64,000 bases of DNA from Dioscorea cayenensis subsp. rotundata (lineage: Eukaryota > Streptophyta > Magnoliopsida > Dioscoreales > Dioscoreaceae), in NCBI RefSeq assembly GCF_009730915.1, contig NC_052472.1, positions 17,886,382 to 17,950,381 of the forward strand. Reading direction: 5' to 3'. The notes below the pieces were generated by a model. The model was not told the DNA's origin. It worked only from the letters and a program-made list of their open reading frames with translations, and did no database searches. The translations under genes and the position numbers were made by a program. This document shows, in pieces, positions 1-10,500 of this stretch (positions are counted from its first letter, which is position 1; every line of letters starts with the position of its first letter).

Positions 1-640
1 TGTTCATTGTCCCTTGTGGATGTATGTCGTTTCTCTCTCCAGAGTTGCAGGGCAGGGGGATTTATTAACTTGGTTTGATTTCTGAAATATCTTTTAGGGT
101 GTCATTAAGCCACCATAACTAGAGCATTTCTGTACCTATCTGTCCCTTCATACCTTATTGTGTGTGGCCCTTGTCGTTTTTGTCAAAAAAAAACAAAAAA
201 CAAAAAACAAAATAAAATTTTGCTTATATATTAATTTTTCCAAAATGCATAGTTGGATGTTCACCTCTTGACCCATGCACGCTCCTCACCCTATGACCTG
301 TCCAGTTTATAAAAAAAAAAAAAGTTTGCCTCTATGACAAAAACACAAAAGCATATTTACATATTAATACTTATTTTTGTAATAAAGCTTAGTATCTGAC
401 CATATATAAAAATGATAACTAACTAATTCTAAATATTTTTTTTAATTTATTTTTATGATTAATTATATCTTAATTGGATTTATCTTTGATAGGATTTTAT
501 TATTAATTCTTAAAATTAAAAAGAAATGAACGTGAGACAAACCTAGCACAGTAATTTAATGACGTGGAATTATCGAGATGCATCATGCATGAATGATTGA
601 TATATTTAATTTCCATTGAGAGATAGAAGGAGAGAAAGAG
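1..640. other. Non-coding AT-rich stretch, possibly the 3' end of an upstream gene
   Basis: No coding region is supported here. The first 180 bases are less AT-rich than what follows and read like the tail of a transcript, with a pyrimidine tract plus CAG near position 40, but no protein frame identifies a gene. The rest is A/T runs. I see no RNA gene. Confidence 0.3.
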
Positions 641-644
641 ATTG

Positions 645-1783
645 ATTGATTGACTGATTGATGCTATTAAGCCATGCTTTTTTTTAATCAATTCATGATT
701 GGAATATGTATGAATGATAGAAATATGGATTGGTAGCCTAATAAATAATTTGAAGAGTCAACCCTCTCAAATATTTTAAAATTTCACATCACTCATAAAG
801 TGATTGATTGATTGACTGATCGATGTTATTAAGCCATGACTGATGTTATTAAGCCATGCTTCTTTTATTGATTGACTGATTGTTGTTATTAAGTCATGCT
901 TTTTTTTAATCAATTCATGATTTGAATATGTATGAATGAGAGAAATATGGATCAATGATTTAAAAACCGGACTGGACCGATCGGTTCAACCGGGAATCGG
1001 TCCGTAAATCAGTCCAATTAATGATATAAACTACAAAAAAACTAGACCGGCCGGTTCAATTGGTTCAACCAGTGAACCGGTGAACTGGTTGGACCGGACC
1101 GGTTAATTTATTGATTTAATTTATCTAATTAATTAATTTATTTTATAATTAAAAACTTACATCAAGTTAATAAACTCATTAACTCCGTCCAAATTTTAAA
1201 AAGACAAAAAAGTCAAAAATAAAAAATAAAAAACAAGATGCATAAAAATATTAATATATTATAATTTATTATCGTTAATTTATTATGATTAACTTATAAT
1301 TTTACACTAATCAATAATTAAAATCATTAAAGTTAAAGTGTTAAACCAAATATTTGAATGATTTGGTTTTAATTTTTTAATCATTATTGTTGTTGTTGTA
1401 TACTTGTAGATTTATATTTTATTTAATTCTTTATTTTTCAATATTGTTGTATAGTTGTATCCTTGTATATTTGTATTTTAAAAATTTTAATTTTATATAA
1501 AGTTAAAACTTTATGACTTTATAAATGTAATTTAAATTTGCAATATGTAATTTTGTATCTTTTTTATTATTATTTCCTTATTATTGAAATTATTTTTTAC
1601 TTATTTTTAATGTTTTCTTAATTTTTAAATATTTATTTATTTGAAAAAATTAAATCCGGTTGAACCGGCCGATCCAACCGGTTCGACAACCGGTCCGGTT
1701 ATTAAAACATTGATATTGATTGGTAGCCCTAATAAATAATTTGAAGAGCCCCCTAATATTTTTAAAATTTCACATCACTCACA
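645..1783. repeat. Tandem duplication, second copy split by a hAT element
   Basis: Copy 1 lies at about 645-796. Copy 2 lies at 867-952 and resumes at 1713-1783. Both share the order GATTGACTGATTG, TTATTAAG.CATGC, a T run, AATCAATTCATGATT, GAATATGTATGAATGA, then GGTAGCC, AATAAATAATTTGAAGAG and TTTCACATCACTCA. A shorter partial unit lies between them (about 803-866). Copy 2 is interrupted exactly where copy 1 reads ATATGGAT (723-730), so copy 1 preserves the empty insertion site. Confidence 0.8.
953..1712. mobile_element. Non-autonomous hAT-type DNA transposon (760 bp)
   Basis: The ends are inverted repeats: the left begins CAATGATTTAAAAACCGG and the right, reverse complemented, begins CAATGTTTTAATAACCGG. 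Both ends are rich in CCGGTT/AACCGG words. The element is flanked by an 8-bp target duplication, ATATGGAT (945-952) and ATATTGAT (1713-1720), with one mismatch. Eight-base duplications and CA..TG ends are typical of the hAT superfamily. The interior is AT-rich with no transposase frame, so it must rely on a transposase from elsewhere. Two further elements of the same style lie at 8972 and 34594. Confidence 0.8.
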
Positions 1784-2994
1784 TGGGTGATGTAACATGC
1801 TTGATCGTCACCGAGTTAGCACTGACTTGACTGCTGACTTAGCATTTTTAAATTAAAAATCGTGATTTTTGCATTTAACACTTAAATTGTTTTATAATCA
1901 ATAACTTGCCTTATTCTTGGGTGTTTTTAAACAATTTTTTTTAAAAAAAAAATTATTAGTGTTTTTAAATTTACTAAACTTTTAAATAATTTTTTAAAAA
2001 ATATATAAGTGTGTTTTTTATTTAAATCCCTTATTTGTTTTATAATTAACATATTATCTTTTCTCTTTGGTTATTTAACCCAAATTTATTTAAAAAAATT
2101 ATGTAATTTTTTAATTTATTAAAAAATTAATTTTAAAGAATATATTTGAATATGAAAACACAAATTTTAAAATTATAAATTTTTAAGCAATATGTAAGTG
2201 TATTTTTTTATTTGTATTATAATTAACAAATTATCTTTTCTCTTTGATTATTTAACCCAAATTTTGTTTAACAAATTTATGTTTTATCCACATATACGTG
2301 TGGATTTATTGTTGCTCGCCGTTTAACATAAATTTGAAGGGAAGTTAGGGAAGAAAGGAGACAAATCTCCAGCTCTCAAGAGGCTATTTGAAGGGAGATT
2401 TAGATCCACATTTTAAAGAATTGGAGGTCGTAGCCGTCAAGCTCACCTTAGCGGTGAGTGTGGAAGCTTTCCTAGGGCTTCTCCAGTAATCCTCCATCGG
2501 CATGATTGAGAAGGAGGTTTTCATGTTTTTCATGTCTCCTCCAATTATTTGTATCTTGATTGCTCGACCTTTTTTAATGAAGGGCTAATTTGTAGATGTT
2601 TTGGCATAGTTGAACTCTAGGGTTTATTTCATTGGCATTGGTTGTTAGATCTTTTATACTTTAGTTATTTTCTTAATTGCAATTATTTCTATTTAAATTT
2701 AATTGCGTGTTTGAATGCTTGGTTGCTAATGAGGCAAAAACCCTATCTATCATATTTGATGTACCTTGTGACGAGAAGAAATTCCCACTTAGCATAGACA
2801 TGTCATGATTAGAGTGAATTATGAGTAAGTCTAGGTATAGAGTACTTTGAAGACCCTGTCTCCCTCAATTCTCCCGAGTGATTTAGTGATATTCTCCGTG
2901 CTCTTTACAATCATGTGAAGTAGATTTTAGGAGAAATAGCATTCCTACTCTGTATTCGTATTAGGGGTAATCTCTCTCCAAAGAAGATTATTAA
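1784..2994. other. Intergenic, repeat-like sequence without a recognisable gene
   Basis: After an AT-rich part (1840-2290) there is a more complex stretch (2290-2994) that continues past the LINE insertion at 4369-4700. Its composition suggests the remnant of a larger retroelement or an old transcribed unit, but I find no conserved protein motif and cannot classify it. Confidence 0.3.
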
Positions 2995-4368
2995 CTTAAG
3001 AGATTGTTATTTTTTTTATTTTTTTATTTTTTTTGAGAAAAAGAGCTCAAAGAGCCAAAGTCTACAAAAATCTTCATGATCCAACGCGGGAGATCCCGGC
3101 CAGTCAGAAAGAAAACAAGGAAGACAATAAAAAAATAAAAACAGGAGAAGCTACAAGTCGAGTTAGAATGAAAAAGCCAAAAGTCTACAAAAAAATCTTC
3201 ATGATCCAACGCGGAGATCCCGCCAATCGAAAAGAGGTTCAAAGTATGAAGATTAGACCCGATCGCGAGATAGAGCAAAAGGCGGGGGCAATCCATCTAC
3301 CGGGAATTTCGATTAGAGAAGGATTGCCCAAGGCAATAAGAAGATGATTAACGTCATTGATAATGTGATTGAATCGCCAAGATGTGGGATTGTTATTGGC
3401 CAACAGCAGACGCGGAAGCTCCTGATTGCAGTGAAGAATGTATCGAAGGTCAAGATGCCTGTCAAGAGACGATCTGAGGGCAATGCCAAGTGCTTTAAGT
3501 TCAGATTCAAGAGCAGATTCAGCTACAAATCGGCAGCTCCCTGCACAAGAGATAGAGTAAGTTTGAGTAGTGAGAAAGAAGCCGAGATGGCCAACCTTAT
3601 TGAAGAGAGTCCAGTTTGAAGCGAAGAACATAAGGTGACCATCCGAGCTCAAGAAATTGTTGATAATAAGACGTCTGCCCGATGAGGGAGGCATTATCAC
3701 GCTTGAAGTCATTAACATGAGCTATAGCTTTACGACCAAGATTAGTGAAATTAGGAGTAATATTACGGAAGATAGCCTCACACCGAGACTTCCATAAGAA
3801 CCAAATCATGGCTGCAATAATAGAAAGTGTATATGTAGAGAATCCATAATCCGTAATCCACAATCCAGAGGAAACTGGATCCGGAAAAATAAATATGACA
3901 ACCCAGTGTGTGATTAACAAGATTCCAAACCGCCCTGCACCTTACAAACGATCAATAAAGAGATGTTCAATGGATTCCAATTCAAGATTACAAAAAGATG
4001 CAAAGAGATCGAGGACCAATATTAATGCTGTTGAGGTAATCCGTGGTCGAGACTCTACCATGCAGGAGTAACCAAACAAAATGTTTAACTCTCGGAGCAA
4101 TATGGAGGGACCGAGTTTCCTCAACCATCCCGACATGGGACGTAATTAGTGTCACGGTTAAAAATATTGATAGATTTCAGAAGAGATTTTCAATTTCTTA
4201 GGATTGGGATGCCAAACCCACAAATTGTTGCTATCCCAATCAATATAGACATTATTCCGGACTAAGGAACACAAATGACCCCCAAAAGAGTGGCTAAGAA
4301 GATCTAAATCCCAGTGACCATCAACAAAACACACAGACGGAGATGGCCAACCTTAAGAGATTGTTATT
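2995..4368 (-). mobile_element. 5'-truncated LINE (non-LTR) insertion with a 17-bp target duplication
   Basis: The insertion at about 3012-4351 lies on the minus strand. It is bracketed by an identical 17-bp direct repeat, CTTAAGAGATTGTTATT, at 2995-3011 and 4352-4368. Its minus-strand 3' end is a poly-A-like tail (plus-strand T runs at 3011-3034). Minus-strand frames show a zinc-binding segment ending ESIEHLF near 3960, then a LINE C-terminal stretch (MIWFLWKSRCEAIFRN, about 3770-3820), then an RNase H-like region with AESALESELKALGIAL (about 3490-3540). Reading frames are broken, so it is dead. The start lies inside the zinc-binding region, typical of incomplete target-primed reverse transcription. 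Confidence 0.8.
3058..3240 (-). repeat. Tandem duplication inside the LINE 3' region
   Basis: Two copies of a roughly 60-bp block (AAAGTCTACAAAAA, CTTCATGATCCAACGCG, GAGATCCCG) start at 3058 and 3179, a spacing of 121 bp. They lie in the presumed 3' untranslated region of the minus-strand LINE, just before its tail. Confidence 0.75.
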
Positions 4369-4992
4369 AGCTCACAGTGAGATTTCATAGAGTATTAATG
4401 CGATGGTGTGGATGTCTATATCTGTTCTGCACCTATTTAGTTACTCTTCGCCTAAGAAATCGGGGTTTAGTATAATTCTGGATATCTCTCGGTTCAAATA
4501 GGATTGCATGATTAAACAACGTTTGTCATGTATTTTATAACCCTAAAGGGATGCTATGCCCGGACATCATTTCTTCCCTTGAATTTTTTTTTCGGCTTTA
4601 TCTCCGTATTTCTTATCTTTATTCTCTTTTGTTCACACACACATCATTCGATCACTTAGGCTATTTTTCATAATTATGACTATTACTAGTATTCATTTTT
4701 TTCCATATGGATTGGCACTTTGTTTAATGCATACTATTATTATGCGATCAGCACGTACACTTGTGTCCCTATTAAATATTAAAAAAATAAAATATAATAT
4801 AAAGATTATACGGAATGTTTTGCCCCTCAATATTGAGAGGACATATTAACACAAAATAATGTTTTGAATATAATAATAAAACATATTACAAATCCAGTGT
4901 CTTGTCAAGATAAATAGAGCTCAATTGTTGGACCATGTCATGCCTTGTTATGTATAAATTCAAAATAAGCTCAAGAAATATATATATATATA
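4369..4992. other. Intergenic, no gene recognised
   Basis: This stretch resumes the repeat-like sequence interrupted by the LINE and then becomes AT-rich, ending in a (TA)n tract at about 4980-5000. No protein motif or RNA gene is seen. Confidence 0.3.
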
Positions 4993-5000
4993 TATATATA

Positions 5001-5675
5001 AGGTAAAATTATTTATTTAGTCCCTAAGCAACTACAATTTTTGCTTTTTTTATGTCTTTATTATTTTTTAGGCCTTTTAAGTCTTTTTATTTTTTTAAAA
5101 TTCAGAAATCCTAGTACTCTGTCTAATAGACGTTTGATTTTTCGTTCCTTTTTAATATGTGGTATTTTTTATTTTTAAATATTATAAAAAATAAAAGTAA
5201 TAATTAAAAAAAATGCTAAGAGAAAGATCTGAATTCACGCCCCAAACTCCTTGCCCTCAACCCCTGTCAAAAATTGTATATAATCCACACTGCACTTTTA
5301 TTTTTTTAATTTTTACGAACAACCAAACAGTATATTGGAAGTCGGGTTCTCATTAGAACTCTTCACATTGTGTGCGGGTGGCCCTACTGCCCATGTATAT
5401 GAGGGCACTACTTATACTTACTCCACTGAGATGTGTGCACAGTCCTATCTTTTTTAGCGGCGTAGTCGCTCATCTTGGCAATTGTGTGATTTTTTTAATA
5501 ATATTTAAAAATAAAAAATACTACTTAATAAAAAGAACGAAAAATCAAACATCCGTCTGACAGAGGCCTAGGATTTTCGAATTTCAAAAAATAAAAGACT
5601 TAAAAGACCCAAAAATTAGTAATATTTAAAAACAAAAATTATATTTGCTTAGGGACTAAAAGGATAATTCTACCT
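5001..5675. mobile_element. DNA element with terminal inverted repeats of about 200 bp
   Basis: The left end (AGGTAAAATTATTTATTTAG, TCCCTAAGCAA) pairs with the reverse complement of the right end (AGGTAGAATTATCCTTTTAG, TCCCTAAGCAA). Similarity continues for about 200 bp on each side, including GTTTGATTTTTCGTTC and TATTTTTTATTTTTAAATATTAT. The unpaired middle (about 5220-5480) has no transposase. Long inverted repeats suggest a Mutator-like or foldback-type non-autonomous element. The target duplication is masked because the flanks are (TA)n. Confidence 0.65.
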
Positions 5676-6212
5676 CTATATATATACATATCTCCGAGAG
5701 ACAAATACCATATGTTAAAACAAAGTCCCATATTACATAAATAAAAATCAAACATCAATTACATAATAACAATGAGATCAAATACCAAAAAATCTCAACT
5801 TTGAACCCATACATGTTCAAACAAATTAAGAAAAAAAACAAACAAAACAAACAAAATAACCAATACAAAACAAAACTCTTTAATTTCTTCAGTCGTCTTG
5901 GGTCTCCCTTCGTCATTCCAACATCTTCATACCTTCTTCCATAAAAAAAATTAAATAATAATGATGATGATAATAATAATAAATAATAATAATAATACAC
6001 TTATACACTCACAAATATAATAATATTGTATGGGAATTAATGACATTTGTTAAAAAAGAGTCTCCTAACAAATGACAACATAATAGACTTGATCAAAGGC
6101 GGTTTTCTAAATATAGTTTATGAGTAAAAACAATAGCTATAAGACATGAAATGCAAGAGCTATCATACAGTACTAATCTTTAGATACTATTCTTTGAAAC
6201 TAGAATAGGGTG
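5676..6212. other. AT-rich upstream region of the NPF gene
   Basis: Mostly A/T runs with imperfect TAA/ATA repeats near 5950-5998. It must include the NPF promoter, but no clear TATA box or other element stands out. No separate gene is supported. Confidence 0.3.
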
Positions 6213-7500
6213 ATGAGATGGATCGAGATACAATTGGGTGGTGAGAGTAAGCTGGGTGGCTTGTTTAAGAGGGTTTTCTACTCTATGACACCGCCGGAGA
6301 ATTTGGTCACCAATGGCTCTGTGGATATTTATGGACGTACTGCTGATAAATCAACTACTGGAGGATGGAAAGCCTCAAAATTCATTATTGGTTTGTATTA
6401 ATTTATTTTTCACAATATTTATAAGTATGTGTTTACTATTTATTTTAAAAATAGTTGAGTTATAGTTGATTCGCTAAAGTAGAAATTTAAGGTGAATTCT
6501 TCTTGTGATAAAATGTTTTCAACTTATTATTAAAATATATTCAATATTTTTGTATATTAAGAATTTAGGAAAAAAAAGTTCAGTTACAAAAAACTAGAAA
6601 ACTATATATTGTTCAATCTATTTTTTAGTATAAAGCTTAAATAACTTTTCAATTCTGAAAAGAAACAGCTATTAATCTAATTATGTTTTTATCATTTTCA
6701 AAAGTTTTTATGAATTTTATACAATAATTTATTCATCATTGTATTTGAAAAGCTTATTCTAAAGCATAATAAAAGCAAATAGTAAACATTTAGGTCATTT
6801 AAGCAAGTAGTTTAGAAATTTAATCTTTTCGTACACCTAAAAAAATAAAAATAATAAAAAAATATTCAGAGAGGTTTAACTAAGAGTACTTTTTCTTGAA
6901 GTAATCTTGTCTAATTCCAAATCAAGTTATTCTCTAGTTTTTGGCTCTTAAAAATTTAATAGTCCAAAAATAAAAATAACATAATAATAATAATAATTAT
7001 TATTATTATTATTATTGAAAAGAAAATTTGAGAATATTTAAAAATGTAAATCAAATCACTACCCCTCTCCAATTGAGAAAATAGTATTTTGTCTTTCTCT
7101 CGAAAAATCACATATTGAAAGAGATTTATTTCTTTATAATTCTCTCATTAAGTTATTCCAAAAAACCAGTGGATCAAAAATTAACAATAATTAAAAGCTT
7201 GAATCAAATTGAAAACAAGAACACAACATTTGAGCAGTGTTAATTTATAATATAGATATATTGTTTATGCAGTGAATGAGGTGGCGGAGAGGATGGCGTT
7301 CTATGCCATAGCAGTGAACATGGTGGCGTACCTAGTGAGGGAGATGCACCAATCTTTGCCTGATGCGGCCACCCATGTAAACAATTGGATCGGTGCAGCC
7401 TTCATGCTCACCATCCTTGGGGCCTTTCTTGCTAATGCTTATCTCGGAAGATACCTCAACATTGTTATTTTTACTCTCATTTACTCTCTTGTAAGTACTC

Positions 7501-7548
<48 letters not shown>

Positions 7549-10500
7549 TTGAAAATAAACATGTGGTTTTCTAATTTTGCGAAATAAAAACAAAAGATTT
7601 TTTTTTCATTTTTAAACTTTATAACATCTGTAGCTAGTAAAAAAATTTGTTAACAATATTAATTGTTTTTTATTTGACAGGGTGAAATATTCAATTCGCT
7701 TAAAAACTTATCACGTAGCATGAAAAAAAACATAATTTTTTTTTTTGTGATTGTAAGTTTTTTTAGTAAAATTTTAGAAGTGATTAATAGAAATTAAAAA
7801 AAAGCATATCATTAACAGTGTTACTGTTAATTTTTTTATTTGATAGGAGTAAAATCATTAATCCATTAAAAATTTATTAAGTGGCATTTCAAGTTTTTGT
7901 AATTTCAAGTTTTTTAGTGAAATTTTGAGAGCACTAATAGAAATAAAAATATTATATAAGCCAACTTTCAAATAAAATTACAATTTTTTCTTTACTAAAT
8001 AAAGAAAATTAACACTATTAATTTTTTTAATAGATAAAAAATCATATAGTTTAAAATCAAAAAAAATTTCGGTTCTTCTCTTCTTTCAAGATCAATTAAG
8101 CCACCGTGACTGACTGATGTACTTCTGAAACCATTTGTTCTTTACTTCATTTGTGGCTTATAGACTTTGTTAAAAAAACTTGAAAGCCGCAAGTGTTATG
8201 ATTGGTTGAAGCTTCCTCACCATTCATAACTCCGTTAATTCAAACTTTAATAGGGAATGATCATGCTAACTCTCTCGGCGGCCATAGACAACCTCCGGCC
8301 ACCGCCATGTGCCGGAAAACAATGTCCACAAGCAACAGCAAAACAAACAACATTTCTCTACACCTCACTAGCCCTGATTGCACTGGGCACCGGCGGCATC
8401 AAGCCATGCGTGTCCTCCTTCGGGGCCGACCAGTTCGATGAAGCCGATGAAAAAGAAGCTCAAAAGAAGTACTCATTCTTTAACTGGTTCTTCTTTGCCA
8501 TCAACATGGGAATGCTCATGGGAATCACATTGATGGTTTACGTGGAAGTGAAGATGGGTTGGGTTTGGGGGTTTGGTGTGCCGATGGTGTCGACGGTAAC
8601 GTCGGTGTTGGTGCTGGTCTCCGGAGCTCCGGTGTATAGGTACCAGAAGGCGACGGGGAGTGCATTGACTAGGTTTGTGCAGGTGGTGGTGGCTGCATGG
8701 AGGAATCATTGGAAGGGAGTTAGGGTTGTGAGGGTGGAGGAGTTGTATGAAGTTAAGACTAGGGAGTCTGTTATTGTTGGTGCTCGAAAATTAGGACATA
8801 CATCTCAATACAGGTATGTGTTGTCTACTTCTTCTCTTCCATTTATATTAATTAATTTTTATTTTTGGAATTTTTATTTTATAATTATTTGTTGTTTTTA
8901 AGGATTTTATAAGCTTTAATTTTTTTTCCCCAGTTTTACCCTTATGTTTGTATAGGGAATGTGGGTGTATTCCATGTTTTGAAACCCGGGTTGACCAGTC
9001 TAGTTCAACCCGGTTGAACTAGACTCGGCCAAAAAACCGGGCCGGGTTAGGGTACAGTGTTGACCCGGTTGACCCAACCGAGTACCCGGTGAACCGGCCT
9101 ACTCGGCCCGATCGAACTAAGTCATCCCAATTATATTATTATATGTTTAAAATTAAAACTTTAAATAGTAATTATGTAAGTATACGGGAGTTATGTATAA
9201 AATTTGCTTCAAAATCAAAACTCAATACATATTCCTAAGTTTTATTATTTATTAGATTGTATTGTGAAACTTAAAAGCTTATATTGCATTACTTTTTATT
9301 TATTACTAAGCATTCTCCCTAGCTTCGCATTTAAAATTTTGTGAAGAGTTTTGAGGGAATATAATATATAAAATAATATAATTAAACAACTTCTGCCATG
9401 AAAACTATTGTATATTTTGGATTTTAAAAGTCTTATGGACATTTATTGCATAAATAATTAGGCGTAATTAATATTTTCCAATTATTAATATAGTAAGTAA
9501 TATAAATAAAAATTTAAATGTTATAAAAAATTTAAAATTGTTTCTTGAAACGCTTTCTGAGTATATTATACATTTACTTTAATAGTATGTATAGATTATG
9601 TTATATTTTGTTTGAATTCGTATTTAAGGTATTAAATTAATATGGGAAAATTATTTTTTAGTCCCTGAAAGTTTCAAAACATCCCAGACAGACCCTCTGA
9701 CATTTGAATTTACCAGACAGTCCCTCCTTTTTTTGACAGTTTACTTTTCAATTCTGACAGTTTACTTTTCAATTAATGCAGCTTACTCCGTTAATTTATT
9801 CTATTTTACAACATGTACTTCCCGCTTAAAATATATAGTTTCCATTTAACATAGTGTGTTTTTGTTTAAACACATAAGTTTTTCACTTAATATATAGCAC
9901 ATTTGCGTTTAAAATTTGACTTTTCCGCTTAAAATTATGGGTTTCTGCTTAAAATTTGGTGTTTTCGCTTAACCACATAAGTTTTCACTTAACATATAGC
10001 ACATTTACGTTTAAAATTTGACTTTTTCGCTTAAAATTATGAGTTTTCGCTTAAAATTTGTTGTTTTCGCTTAAAAACTGAGAGCCAACCCGGTTAACAT
10101 CTGTTACCTTTATGTCAACATCAATCACCTTTATGTCAGACAGGTCTGAAAAATAACCAGTCAGAAAAAGGAAGGACATTTTGGGAATACTCAAAGTCAT
10201 GGGGTTTTTTTGTGAATACCTGAACTTTGGAGGGATTTTTTGTTCATTTCCAGAATTAATATTTACAAATTATAAGAAAAATTATTTATTTGTTAAACTT
10301 TTCTATTGTTTTTTAAAATTTTGAGTACCTTTTAATATATTGTTTTCTATTTATATATAATTAAATTTATAAAAATATATATTATATTTATGACCGGGTC
10401 AACCCTGTTCGACTCTGGTTCGACCACTGACCCATGACCCAAAAGCCTTTTCTGGTCAGACCCCCTGATCAGGTTTCAAAATATTGAGTGTATTAATGAG

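Larger units (their letters stand above)
8972..10486. mobile_element. hAT-type element in NPF intron 3 (1515 bp, with a nested insertion)
   Basis: The left end reads CCATGTTTTGAAACCCGGG and the right end, reverse complemented, reads CAATATTTTGAAACCTGATC. Both sub-terminal regions are rich in GACCCGG/CCGGGT words, like the element at 953. The flanking 8-bp target duplication is GGTGTATT (8964-8971) and AGTGTATT (10487-10494), with one mismatch. No transposase frame is visible. It lies wholly inside the 2865-bp third NPF intron, so it lengthens the pre-mRNA without touching exons. Confidence 0.75.

Noticed and set aside
3033..3347. Plus-strand Lys-rich open frame
   Set aside because: It is the reverse of the LINE 3' region and tail.
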